This document shows, piece after piece, positions 15,255 through 22,800 of a stretch of 26,051 nt of DNA. The position numbers were made by a program, and so were the translations under genes. The notes beneath the pieces are model-generated. The model did no database searches, was not told the origin of the DNA, and saw only the letters and a list, made by a program, of their open reading frames with translations. This DNA is from RGEC01 sp964626685 (GTDB lineage: Bacteria > Bacteroidota > Bacteroidia > NS11-12g > UBA955), in the NCBI GenBank assembly GCA_964626685.1, contig CAZVJY010000022.1:1-26051 (forward strand). The letters run 5' to 3'. The number at the start of each line of letters is the position of its first letter. Position 1 is the stretch's first letter.

Positions 15255-16745
15255 ATGCCAGATGAAGCCGAATCCCTGAAGATAAGAAAGCTGTATAGGT
15301 TTACGCTGCTGGTTTTTCTTGTGTACAAGGCCGTATGTATATCAGCATTTGGTTTTCAATACACAGACAGTGACCAGACTGTTATGTGGCAAGCCGCAAT
15401 GGATATGGCCGGCGGGGATTTTCATAATTTGTTCTGGTATGGTCAAACATACAGCAGCAACCTTGAATCTTTACTTGCAGTGCCGCTGCTATGGCTGAAG
15501 GTGCCGGTATACCTGGCTCTTCCCATAGTGAGCGGTTTACTTTCACTATTGCCGATATTGCTGTTTGCTGATATTGCTGCCAGAAGCAACCGTTATGCAG
15601 GCGCCATACTGGTTCTGCTTTTTTCGCTCGCTTTTCCGCTTGAGCACTGGCAAACCAGTATGCTTAGCCGGGGATTTATTCAGGGTATAGCCTGCGTTTC
15701 TCTCGGTTTTTACATAATATATCGAACACGCATGAGTATTATGTTTTCCCTGGCGGGATTGCTTATTGCGGGTGGAGTATGGCAAAATCCCAATGCATTG
15801 TTTTTGCTGTGTGGTTTGCCATTAATGGTGCATCGGTTCAGGCCGTTAAGCCGAATAACCATTGCGCTGAGCGGTGCCGTAGCAGCAACACTGATGTGGT
15901 TTGCACTTCGTGCCCTCGCGGTAAGGCATATGGAGTATGTGGTACATCCGGAGCCGGCGATGGACTGGAGACCTGAATACTTTACAGGTAACCTAATGAG
16001 ATTGAAGTCACTACTTTCCCATACATTTTATCTGGGGATTTATGGGGTTATTTTTCTTGCCTTGTATGTTTTGATGATACCCAAAAACAGGTACTTGATT
16101 ATTGCTGTTTCTTCACTGATTGTCATGTTTTTGGTTGTTATAGGATTTAAGAAAACAGGTGATTTTGCAGACAATGTATTTTTTGGACCGGGGCGGTTTT
16201 TTCTTGCGATACCTTATGTGTTGCTGTTTTTTATTTCATTCACGCAAAAAAACATAGATAAAATAAGCAGCAGGTTATTGGTTGTCTGGATGTTTGGTGT
16301 TGCAGGGAATATGTTTGTGCGACACAGCAATATTCAGTTTATGTGCAGGGAATATGCTCCGGTTTTTGTGGAGAAAATTTCGGAGCTCAAGAAAAACTGT
16401 GATGAGATGAATAGGGCATCCGTAGCGAAAAGTGCTTCGATCATATTAACAGGAGATCATTACATGCTGGAAACGGTAACATGCGGTTGCAGCGGTTTGG
16501 AAAAAGATTTTCCAGTTGCATTAAGGCCTAAATATGAAAGGCGAGGTTGGTTGTGGTCTGAATATGGAAAACAAATCCCGGGCAGGGTGTTGTTTATGGA
16601 AAGCCATATGCCCTTAGATACAATACAGAAGAAGTTCGCTGCAGAAAAGGTGCAGGTGCGGGGTAACGGATATTTGCTGTCAACAGGAAATCTGAATAAC
16701 CGGGAAATTATGCAGCGCTTATTTCCGACCGAACATTTTCACTGA
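15255..16745 (+). CDS. GT-C-like polytopic membrane protein
   Basis: A 496-aa protein with about 9-11 hydrophobic segments up to residue 360, then a soluble tail of about 120 residues. The first extracytoplasmic loop holds FQYTDSDQTVMW (acidic pair D38, D40), followed by WYGQTYSSNLESLLAVPL. This layout, an acidic motif after helix 1 and a YGQ-Y-x-x-x-LE motif before helix 2, is typical of GT-C/ArnT-like (PMT superfamily) lipid-linked sugar transferases and relatives. Donor and acceptor are unknown. The tail has two close cysteines (TCGCSG), which might form a disulfide. It starts 19 nt after the Fic stop, so co-transcription is plausible, and its last 27 nt overlap the convergent serine hydrolase gene. 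Confidence 0.62.
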   Translation: MPDEAESLKIRKLYRFTLLVFLVYKAVCISAFGFQYTDSDQTVMWQAAMDMAGGDFHNLFWYGQTYSSNLESLLAVPLLWLKVPVYLALPIVSGLLSLLPILLFADIAARSNRYAGAILVLLFSLAFPLEHWQTSMLSRGFIQGIACVSLGFYIIYRTRMSIMFSLAGLLIAGGVWQNPNALFLLCGLPLMVHRFRPLSRITIALSGAVAATLMWFALRALAVRHMEYVVHPEPAMDWRPEYFTGNLMRLKSLLSHTFYLGIYGVIFLALYVLMIPKNRYLIIAVSSLIVMFLVVIGFKKTGDFADNVFFGPGRFFLAIPYVLLFFISFTQKNIDKISSRLLVVWMFGVAGNMFVRHSNIQFMCREYAPVFVEKISELKKNCDEMNRASVAKSASIILTGDHYMLETVTCGCSGLEKDFPVALRPKYERRGWLWSEYGKQIPGRVLFMESHMPLDTIQKKFAAEKVQVRGNGYLLSTGNLNNREIMQRLFPTEHFH

Positions 16746-17870
16746 TTCTTTCACGTACAGTTGTATGCAATCCGGTGTTGGCATTTCGCCCCGTTGCTGG
16801 CCGGCACCCGTGCGCACGATAATCAGGTTTTGAGAAGGAACTACAGCAATGTATTGGCCTTGAAATCCATGCATAAAGAAAAAGGGGTGGGCTGTTTTGT
16901 TTGCAATCCAGAATGAGTGACCGTAGTGATCGGCTTTAAAGGGTTTTCTAGCTTCAACCATGAAATTGCTGTCTACAATGCCCATTCCTTTGCGCTCCAA
17001 TAAAATGCCGAGTCTGGCATAATCTCGGCTGATAGCGTTGAAGCAGCAGTAACATAATTCAGATCCGTTTGCCTTATCCAAATGCCAGTAGGCCGGCTCT
17101 TCCATCCCTATTTTTTTCCAGAGTTTTTCCGAAGCATAGTCAGCGGGAGATTTTCCGGTGGCCTGTCTTAAAGCCATTGAAAGCAATTGCGTGCTGCCAC
17201 TTTGATATTTGAATGTTTCACCGGGTTTATCAATAACGGGTGTGCTGCGCATCAGGGCATCAACATCATCGCTATAGTATGCCTTTGCCATAATACTGAA
17301 TGGATCTTTGTATTTTTCTGACCAATCGATGCCAGCGGTCATGGTGCTTAGATGTCTTAGCGTAAGTTCTTTGGCATACAGTCCTGAAAGCCATGGTAAA
17401 TAGGTTAGAGCCTTATCGTCCCAGCTCTTTATTTTTCCTTCCTGTATGGCAATCTGCACAAGCATGGTAACAATGCTTTTGGCCATACTGAAAGAATTTG
17501 AGGCGGTTGTATCACTGTGTCCATTGAAATAGTGCTCTGCTATTATGCTATCATTTCTAAGCACAAGGAAGGAACCGCTGTTGGTTTTGGATAGCATATC
17601 CTTTATTTCGCCGGTCAGTTCCGCCTTGTTATAGAAAACCGATCTTGGAAGCAGCAATATTCCCGTGCCTGTTTCCACTTTTCTCAAGTCAAAATCCTGT
17701 TTATCATAAAAATTAGCCGAACTTTTCCCTTTTAGGTAGGTAAGTCTGATGCCTTTCAACAGGTAGCGATAAGGTGAAAAATACAGTATCAAAATGAGTA
17801 AACCAATTACTCCCGACGTGTACAGAAGGCCTTTGCCAAGTTTTTTCATAAGTAGTTTCAATCTTACCAT
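16719..17870 (-). CDS. Serine hydrolase, class C beta-lactamase family
   Basis: Membrane-anchored member of the beta-lactamase/penicillin-binding-like esterase family, 383 aa. One hydrophobic helix (about residues 14-32) precedes an extracytoplasmic catalytic domain. The nucleophile motif is S128-M-A-K131 (SFSMAKS). The second motif is Y222-Q-S (KYQSGSTQ), a YxS variant of YxN. HGFQGQ (H334 onward) replaces the KTG box, as in 6-aminohexanoate hydrolase/EstB-like relatives. True beta-lactamase activity is therefore not implied; esterase, amidase or peptidase are all open. ATG 17870 or 17849 (MKKLGKGLL) could be the start. The last 27 nt overlap the end of the GT-C-like gene tail to tail. Confidence 0.86.
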   Translation of the reverse strand: MVRLKLLMKKLGKGLLYTSGVIGLLILILYFSPYRYLLKGIRLTYLKGKSSANFYDKQDFDLRKVETGTGILLLPRSVFYNKAELTGEIKDMLSKTNSGSFLVLRNDSIIAEHYFNGHSDTTASNSFSMAKSIVTMLVQIAIQEGKIKSWDDKALTYLPWLSGLYAKELTLRHLSTMTAGIDWSEKYKDPFSIMAKAYYSDDVDALMRSTPVIDKPGETFKYQSGSTQLLSMALRQATGKSPADYASEKLWKKIGMEEPAYWHLDKANGSELCYCCFNAISRDYARLGILLERKGMGIVDSNFMVEARKPFKADHYGHSFWIANKTAHPFFFMHGFQGQYIAVVPSQNLIIVRTGAGQQRGEMPTPDCIQLYVKESVKMFGRK

Positions 17871-17952
17871 AAATTAACAAATAAAAAAAATATAGTTTAC
17901 CTAGACTGGTAAATTGAAGTGGTTAAAAGCAACAATCCGCAGCTTAATGTGG

Positions 17953-17960
17953 TAACTTTG
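17953..17960 (+). promoter_or_regulatory. -7 promoter element of hypothetical-GT2 pair
   Basis: TAACTTTG is an exact TAnnTTTG match, 14 nt before the ATG at 17975. Further upstream, TTTACC-TAGACT-GGTAAA (17896-17913) is an inverted repeat of uncertain meaning between this promoter and the divergent serine hydrolase gene. Confidence 0.55.
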
Positions 17961-17974
17961 CCTGCACGTAAAGT

Positions 17975-18352
17975 ATGTCTGATCCGCTGGAAAAAGAGTT
18001 AAAAGCGTTGCAAATTGAATTGACCGAATATAGCGGTCAGTTGTTGGAAATTACACGGGAACTTCTCAAAGAACGGGTAACAGAATTTCCTGTTTTTATA
18101 GCACATCAGACAGATGTATCTCTGGGCGAGTTAATCGTTGATTTAAAAGAGTACGAAGTGCCATATTCCATTAGTGTGAGCACCATAGAAGAGTTTGTGG
18201 AGGCGGGATTGATTCAGAGTGAAAAATTAGCAGCATTTAGGGAAGCATTTGGCAATCCGGTAAATAACATGTGTGTTTTCTGGGTTCATGGTGATAATGC
18301 CCGATACATATTATTTCCTTTCGCAGGACGCAATACCGATACAGACGCATGA
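17975..18352 (+). CDS. Hypothetical protein coupled to GT2 gene
   Basis: A soluble 125-aa protein that I cannot assign to a named family. The N terminus (residues 1-35) is a charged, leucine-rich helix with coiled-coil character. The rest looks alpha/beta, with FPVFIAHQTDVSLGELIVD, a SVSTIEEFVEAGLI helix and a hydrophobic C-terminal strand (ARYILFPFAG). There are no cysteine clusters, nucleotide-binding loops or signal peptide. It has its own -7 element, and its stop overlaps the start of the following glycosyltransferase gene (ATGA), so the two products are made together. Its general look is that of a Bacteroidota-conserved cytosolic protein; function is unknown. Confidence 0.8.
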   Translation: MSDPLEKELKALQIELTEYSGQLLEITRELLKERVTEFPVFIAHQTDVSLGELIVDLKEYEVPYSISVSTIEEFVEAGLIQSEKLAAFREAFGNPVNNMCVFWVHGDNARYILFPFAGRNTDTDA

Positions 18353-19365
18353 GTATTGCTGTTGATATCGTAATTTTAAACTATAACACCCGCGGGCTGC
18401 TGAAGCAAATTTTGCCCAAAGTGATTGAAAACAGTAAGGGTGAAAATGTAAAAATCGTTGTAGCGGATAATCATAGCAGTGATGGCAGTGCAGATTTTAT
18501 CAGTGAAAATTTTCCTGAAACAGAATTGATCCGCATTCCTGAAAACCTGGGTTATGCCGGCGGATACAATTTCTGTTTGAAGGAGAGGGCTGCGGATTAT
18601 TTTGTGTTGCTGAACAGCGATGCGGAACCTGCGCCCGGGTGGCTTGAAGCGTTGACCGAAATGGCGGAAAAATACCCTAAACTGGGTGCCGCTCAACCAC
18701 ACATTTTGGATTTCAATAACCGCCAAAAGTTTGAGTATGCAGGCGCGGCAGGCGGTTTTATGGATAAATTCGGATATCCGTTTTGCCGTGGCAGAATTTT
18801 TGGTAATGTGGAGGTGAATGCAGGTCAGTATGAAAATGAAATCCCTTTATTTTGGGCAACAGGAGCAGCTTTGTTTATCAAGCGAGAGGCCTGGGAAAAG
18901 GCAGGCGGACTGGATGAAGCATTCTTTGCCCACATGGAAGAAATTGATTTGTGCTGGCGCTTACAAAATATGGGCTATGAGATTCGATCCTGCCCAAGTA
19001 GCAAGGTTTACCACATTGGAGGTGCAACCCTGAGCAACCAAAGCCCCAGAAAAACGTATCTTAATTTTCGGAACAATTTACTGATGCTTTATAAAAACCT
19101 GCATCCGCAGGAGAGGGACGCTGTGATTTTTAAACGCAAACTGTTGGATGGCCTCGCTGCATGTTTTTTTGTTTTGCAGGGCAAGATTACGCATATACCG
19201 CAGATTGTGAAGGCACACCGTGATTTTGATAAAATGAAATCAACACTTTTGGTGGGGAAGAACAATAAAAAACTGGGTTTACTTCATGGTGTTTTGCACA
19301 CAGGACTCGTTTTCTCTTTCTTCTTTAAAGGGAAAAAGACCTGGAATAGGCTGAATCCGGAGTAG
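18349..19365 (+). CDS. Glycosyltransferase family 2 (rhamnosyltransferase-like)
   Basis: Cytosolic GT-A fold sugar transferase, 338 aa. The nucleotide-sugar domain starts VDIVILNYNTRGLL, with ADNHSSDGSADF and the DxD-type NSDAE (D91). The catalytic-base region is AFFAHMEEIDLCWRLQNMGY (E197, E198, D200), and the YHIGGATLS and NFRNNLLMLYKNL motifs follow. This set is typical of WcaE/RfbF-like GT2 enzymes that add rhamnose or other sugars during polysaccharide or glycan synthesis. The C terminus has a short hydrophobic helix (LAACFFVLQG) that may associate with the membrane. It overlaps the upstream hypothetical gene by four bases and converges on xerD with 18 bp between stops. No polysaccharide cluster surrounds it. 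Confidence 0.92.
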   Translation: MSIAVDIVILNYNTRGLLKQILPKVIENSKGENVKIVVADNHSSDGSADFISENFPETELIRIPENLGYAGGYNFCLKERAADYFVLLNSDAEPAPGWLEALTEMAEKYPKLGAAQPHILDFNNRQKFEYAGAAGGFMDKFGYPFCRGRIFGNVEVNAGQYENEIPLFWATGAALFIKREAWEKAGGLDEAFFAHMEEIDLCWRLQNMGYEIRSCPSSKVYHIGGATLSNQSPRKTYLNFRNNLLMLYKNLHPQERDAVIFKRKLLDGLAACFFVLQGKITHIPQIVKAHRDFDKMKSTLLVGKNNKKLGLLHGVLHTGLVFSFFFKGKKTWNRLNPE

Positions 19366-19383
19366 GGGAACGGAATATTTTAA

Positions 19384-20292
19384 TTACTGACTTCTTGGGT
19401 GGAATTTGTGGATGGTATCGGCGAGGTAACCTCTGTCCAGATGTGTGTAGATTTCTGTGGTGGTGATGCTTTCGTGTCCCAGCATCTCCTGAACTGCCCT
19501 TAAATCAGCTCCGGCTTCAACCAGGTGGGTTGCAAATGAATGTCTGAAGGTGTGCGGGCTGATATTTTTTGAAATACCGGTTTTGCCTGCCAGGGATTTA
19601 ATCAGAAGAAATACGGATTGTCTGCTGAGCTTGCTGCCACGGCGGTTTAGGAAAACAATATCTCTGCTGCCCGGTTGAATACTCATGTGGCGTCTCACAG
19701 CGTCGCGATACAGGTTGATGTGCTTGAGTGCCCTGCCACCGATGGGTACCAGCCGTTCTTTGTTGCCTTTTCCAATGACACGCAGGTATGCATCTTCTGC
19801 AAAGATGTCGGTAGTTTTAAGGCCAACGAGTTCGCTCACGCGCAAACCACAGCTATACAGGGTTTCGAGCATGGCCACATCGCGTTCGCCTTCGGGCTTG
19901 CTACGGTCTACGGCGGCAATCATGCCGTCAATTTCCTGCGGGCTGAGTACCACAGGCAATTTGCGGCCTGTTTTGGGTGGTTCGAGAAAATCGGCGGGGC
20001 TTTCCGGGATTTCATTTTGCAAAACGAGAAAACGGTAAAATCCACGGATACCACTGAGTATACGGGCCTGGGATGTGGCACTGAAGCCGATTTCTGCAAG
20101 CCAGGCAGAAAAAGCGATCAGGTCCTGCAGGTTAAATGTTTCCGGATTACGGTTCATTCCCCGCAATTCACTCCATTTGCGAAGGGCTTCAAGATCGTGC
20201 AGATATGCTTCTATGCTGGGACCTGCGAGCGATTTTTCCAGCAGCAGGTATTGTCGAAATTGTTTAAAATGACTGGTCCAGTGGCTGCTCAT
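19384..20292 (-). CDS. xerD: Tyrosine recombinase XerD
   Basis: Site-specific recombinase that resolves chromosome dimers at dif with FtsK help. From ATG 20292 the protein is 302 aa (XerD is typically about 298). The N-terminal SAM-like DNA-binding domain spans residues 1-105 (FRQYLLLEKSLAGPSIEAY). The catalytic set is complete: R151 (CGLRVSEL), K175 (GKGNKER), H247 and R250 (HTFRHSFATH), H273 (LGHESITT) and the nucleophile Y282 (IYTHLD). The frame extends upstream to 20352, but the extra 20 residues are unlike Xer N termini. ATG 20292 overlaps the stop of the upstream Omp28-like gene (ATGA), pointing to translational coupling. FtsK, its activator, lies about 3 kb away. This is a housekeeping Xer, not an element integrase. 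Confidence 0.93.
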   Translation of the reverse strand: MSSHWTSHFKQFRQYLLLEKSLAGPSIEAYLHDLEALRKWSELRGMNRNPETFNLQDLIAFSAWLAEIGFSATSQARILSGIRGFYRFLVLQNEIPESPADFLEPPKTGRKLPVVLSPQEIDGMIAAVDRSKPEGERDVAMLETLYSCGLRVSELVGLKTTDIFAEDAYLRVIGKGNKERLVPIGGRALKHINLYRDAVRRHMSIQPGSRDIVFLNRRGSKLSRQSVFLLIKSLAGKTGISKNISPHTFRHSFATHLVEAGADLRAVQEMLGHESITTTEIYTHLDRGYLADTIHKFHPRSQ

Positions 20293-21161
20293 GGTTTGAG
20301 TTTCACCTCGGCAGATTGCAGAATTTCCTTGGTGGATGCATTCACAATCCAAACCATGGCGTTAAGGTTATCCGGTTTCCAGTTGTAACGGGGCTTAACA
20401 TAATAGTGCTTTTCAAAAACCTTTCCTGCAGAAGGGCTTTCTTTGAGGGTGTCTCCTGTAACAGGCGTAAGCAGTTTGCGCAGTACATGGGAGAATTTGT
20501 ACTTGTAAGCATATCCGCTCGCTGAATCTTTGTGGGCCTGTTTGCCGACAATATTATCTTCCGTTATCCCGATGTAGAGCAGGTTTTTTGTTCCTGCCGG
20601 CAGATTCTGGTGGTATTTAACCTTTATCTCCAGTCGGCCTTTGTTTTCGGTGGCAATCCATTTGGAAAGCAATTCGATATTGGCAGGGGATGTTTGCGAC
20701 AGCCTGGAGGTTACCGTGCCGGCCCAGGAAGATGGCGCAATGAAAGGGCTTCCACCTAGCTTTATTTGGTCAATTATTCCGGTAGGAAGACCTACGATGC
20801 TTCCTAGATTGGTTACCAGCCCTTCCGCATCATCGTTTGCCAGAGTGTCGTACCCTGCCTTTGGATTGGTGAGGGGGTGGTTTGGAAAAATAAACGGATA
20901 AACGGCCAGCAGGTTTACCCTGCCAGGGTTGCTGCTTTGAATATTCTTTGCCAGTACTGCTGCATCCGGGCAATTGCTGCATCCCACGCCGGTAATATCC
21001 ATCAGCATAATGGCTTTTGGGTCCGGAGCAGGGGCTATGCCGGTATAAACTGTATCCAGCAGAGGCTTTTCCGGATCTGTGAATCGCACGGGTGGTGGTT
21101 CTTCATCGCAGGAAACCCAAATGAGAGAGGTTAAAACAGGTATTAAAAGCAGTTTATTCAT
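20289..21161 (-). CDS. Omp28-like lipoprotein with CxxC
   Basis: Predicted envelope lipoprotein of 290 aa. The signal peptide ends in WVSC with the lipid-attachment C18. A short proline-rich linker precedes a thioredoxin-like region with GVGCSNCPD (C61, C64), AVYPFIFPNH and VGLPTGIIDQ, the last resembling a cis-proline loop. This layout matches Omp28-related Bacteroidota outer-membrane lipoproteins, whose cellular function is not established; a thiol-redox or scaffold role is inferred from the CxxC. The second half is beta-rich. It is the first gene of a pair with xerD (4-nt overlap) and is divergent from gpx across 67 bp. A TAACTTCG -7 element lies 9 nt before the ATG. Confidence 0.85.
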   Translation of the reverse strand: MNKLLLIPVLTSLIWVSCDEEPPPVRFTDPEKPLLDTVYTGIAPAPDPKAIMLMDITGVGCSNCPDAAVLAKNIQSSNPGRVNLLAVYPFIFPNHPLTNPKAGYDTLANDDAEGLVTNLGSIVGLPTGIIDQIKLGGSPFIAPSSWAGTVTSRLSQTSPANIELLSKWIATENKGRLEIKVKYHQNLPAGTKNLLYIGITEDNIVGKQAHKDSASGYAYKYKFSHVLRKLLTPVTGDTLKESPSAGKVFEKHYYVKPRYNWKPDNLNAMVWIVNASTKEILQSAEVKLKP

Positions 21162-21170
21162 CCGTAGGCA

Positions 21171-21178
21171 CGAAGTTA
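21171..21178 (-). promoter_or_regulatory. -7 promoter element of Omp28-like/xerD pair
   Basis: The minus strand reads TAACTTCG, 9 nt before the ATG at 21161. A TTG lies 21 bp further upstream, giving a plausible -33/-7 pair within the 67-bp region shared with gpx. Confidence 0.45.
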
Positions 21179-21200
21179 AGCAAAGTGCGCTTGCCTAAAC

Positions 21201-21218
21201 AATACAGCTGTATTTTTG
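21201..21218 (+). promoter_or_regulatory. Palindrome overlapping gpx -7 element
   Basis: AATACAGCTGTATT (21201-21214) is a perfect 14-bp palindrome. Its last four bases are the first four of TATTTTTG (21211-21218), a full TAnnTTTG -7 element located 10 nt before the gpx ATG. A repressor bound there would block polymerase, so it is operator-like; no regulator gene is adjacent. Confidence 0.45.
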
Positions 21219-21228
21219 TTACCTGTTT

Positions 21229-21819
21229 ATGATAAAAAAAGCTTTTCGTTTTTTCCTTTTCGGCGGACTTATTTTCGCTGTTCAGGGTTGTTTTTTCGCC
21301 AAAACCAAAACGGTAGATCAGAACATGATTAAACCGGCTCCTATATCTTTCTACACCCTTAAACTGAAATCCCTGGATGGAAAAGAAGAATGGTCGATGG
21401 AGTCATTCAAAGGGAAGAAAGTACTGATTGTTAATACTGCAAGTGAATGCGGATATACCCCTCAGTATGAAGGATTGCAGAAGCTGCATGAGAAATATGG
21501 TGATAAGCTCGTAATCATTGGCTGTCCATGCAATCAGTTCGGAGGTCAGGAGCCCGGTGACGCTTCCAAAATCGGGGCATTTTGCCAGAAAAACTATGGT
21601 GTATCTTTTAAAATAAGTGAGAAGCTGGATGTGCGCGGTGATGGTCAGCATGCGCTGTATAAATGGCTTTGCAACAAGTCACAGAATGGCGCTCTGGATG
21701 CATCGGTAACCTGGAATTTTAATAAATTTCTCGTCGACGAAGCCGGTAATCTGGTGGCGTATTTTCCAAGCAGGGTAAGTCCCGATGATGCGGAACTAAT
21801 CGCTGCTATTGAAAAATAA
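21229..21819 (+). CDS. Glutathione peroxidase-like lipoprotein
   Basis: Thiol peroxidase of the GPx family, 196 aa, reducing peroxides. The catalytic tetrad is readable: peroxidatic C74 (TASECGYT), Q104 and its motif (CPCNQFGGQEPG), and W162/N163 (VTWNFNKF). C119 (AFCQKNYG) sits where the resolving cysteine of thioredoxin-dependent, non-selenium GPx enzymes lies (yeast Hyr1 C82), so thioredoxin-type rather than glutathione reduction is likely. Unlike cytosolic members it begins with a hydrophobic signal ending VQGC (C21), a lipoprotein signal peptide, placing it in the envelope. It is monocistronic, with a palindrome over its -7 element, and is divergent from the CxxC lipoprotein gene. Confidence 0.92.
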   Translation: MIKKAFRFFLFGGLIFAVQGCFFAKTKTVDQNMIKPAPISFYTLKLKSLDGKEEWSMESFKGKKVLIVNTASECGYTPQYEGLQKLHEKYGDKLVIIGCPCNQFGGQEPGDASKIGAFCQKNYGVSFKISEKLDVRGDGQHALYKWLCNKSQNGALDASVTWNFNKFLVDEAGNLVAYFPSRVSPDDAELIAAIEK

Positions 21820-21843
21820 CAAGGCAATTCGCCTATTACATCG

Positions 21844-21851
21844 TATTTTCG
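21844..21851 (+). promoter_or_regulatory. -7 promoter element of sucD
   Basis: TATTTTCG matches TAnnTTYG and lies 16 nt before the sucD ATG, inside the 48-bp gap after gpx. Confidence 0.4.
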
Positions 21852-21867
21852 CGGAACTTTTCGCAGC

Positions 21868-22734
21868 ATGAGCATACTGGTTAATAAACATTCCCGTGTA
21901 ATTGTACAGGGATTTACCGGAAACGAAGGAACGTTTCACGCAACACAAATGATAGAGTACGGCACCCAGCTTGTGGGTGGAGTAACTCCGGGAAAAGGTG
22001 GCAGTACCCATCTTGACAGGCCTGTATTCAACACTGTTGAACAAGCAGTGAAAGATGCCGGTGCCGACGTGAGTATCATATTCGTACCCCCCGCCTTTGC
22101 CGCAGACGCCATTATGGAGGCCGCCGATGCAGGAATCAAGGTTATTGTAGCCATTACGGAAGGAATTCCTACCCGTGATATGGTAAAGGTGAAGCGCTAT
22201 CTGGAAGGCAAAAAAGCCACCCTTATAGGGCCAAACTGCCCGGGCATCATTACCCCCGAGGAAGCCAAAATTGGAATTATGCCCGGTTTTATCTTCAAAA
22301 AAGGAAATATTGGTGTTGTTTCCAAAAGCGGAACATTAACCTATGAGGCCGTTGATCAGCTCACCAAGCTGGGTTTAGGCCAAAGCACAGCCATCGGTAT
22401 TGGTGGGGATCCAATCATTGGAACCACAACCAAAGAGGCGGTGGAATTGTTCATGAACGACCCTGAAACAGCCGGAATCGTAATGATTGGTGAAATTGGC
22501 GGTGGCATGGAAGCTGAAGCAGCCCGCTGGATCAAAGCAAACGGAACAAAACCTGTGGTTGGGTTCATTGCTGGACAAACAGCGCCTCCCGGTCGCAGAA
22601 TGGGCCACGCAGGTGCCATTGTGGGTGGGAAGGATGATACTGCAGCGGCTAAAATGGCGATTATGGCAGAGTGCGGCATCCATGTAGTTGCCAGCCCCGC
22701 TGAGATTGGTCAGCGCATGAAAGAAGTTATCTAA
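21868..22734 (+). CDS. sucD: Succinyl-CoA synthetase alpha subunit
   Basis: Forms succinate and nucleoside triphosphate from succinyl-CoA in the TCA cycle, together with SucC. The 288 aa match the usual length. An N-terminal CoA-binding Rossmann domain (VQGFTGNEGTFH, GVTPGKGG) leads to GPNCPGIITP, SKSGTLTYE and GIGGDPIIGT. The active-site phosphohistidine is H247 in GRRMGHAGAIVGG (E. coli H246). The beta subunit gene sucC, often adjacent in other bacteria, is not in the window. sucD has its own -7-like element and a perfect-palindrome terminator, so it appears to be a single-gene unit. Confidence 0.96.
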   Translation: MSILVNKHSRVIVQGFTGNEGTFHATQMIEYGTQLVGGVTPGKGGSTHLDRPVFNTVEQAVKDAGADVSIIFVPPAFAADAIMEAADAGIKVIVAITEGIPTRDMVKVKRYLEGKKATLIGPNCPGIITPEEAKIGIMPGFIFKKGNIGVVSKSGTLTYEAVDQLTKLGLGQSTAIGIGGDPIIGTTTKEAVELFMNDPETAGIVMIGEIGGGMEAEAARWIKANGTKPVVGFIAGQTAPPGRRMGHAGAIVGGKDDTAAAKMAIMAECGIHVVASPAEIGQRMKEVI

Positions 22735-22749
22735 GTTAACAACTCAAAT

Positions 22750-22787
22750 AAAAAAGAAAGGCTGCAAATTTGCAGCCTTTCTTTTTT
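22750..22787. terminator. Bidirectional terminator between sucD and lolA
   Basis: Perfect inverted repeat with 19-bp arms: AAAAAAGAAAGGCTGCAAA (22750-22768) followed directly by its reverse complement (22769-22787). The GC-rich core GGCTGC/GCAGCC flanked by A and T runs gives a rho-independent terminator on both strands, serving sucD and the convergent ftsK-lolA transcript. Confidence 0.9.
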
Positions 22788-22800
22788 ACCAAACGATCAG

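Noticed and set aside
17896..17913. TTTACC-TAGACT-GGTAAA as an operator
   Set aside because: Six-base arms only, 40 bp from the -7 box; noted in the promoter entry but not strong enough alone.
19384..20292. Phage or genomic-island integrase
   Set aside because: Sequence and length are those of housekeeping XerD; no direct repeats, tRNA target or cargo genes are adjacent.
19675..20388. 237-aa open frame on the plus strand
   Set aside because: Antisense to xerD, which has all six catalytic residues in frame.
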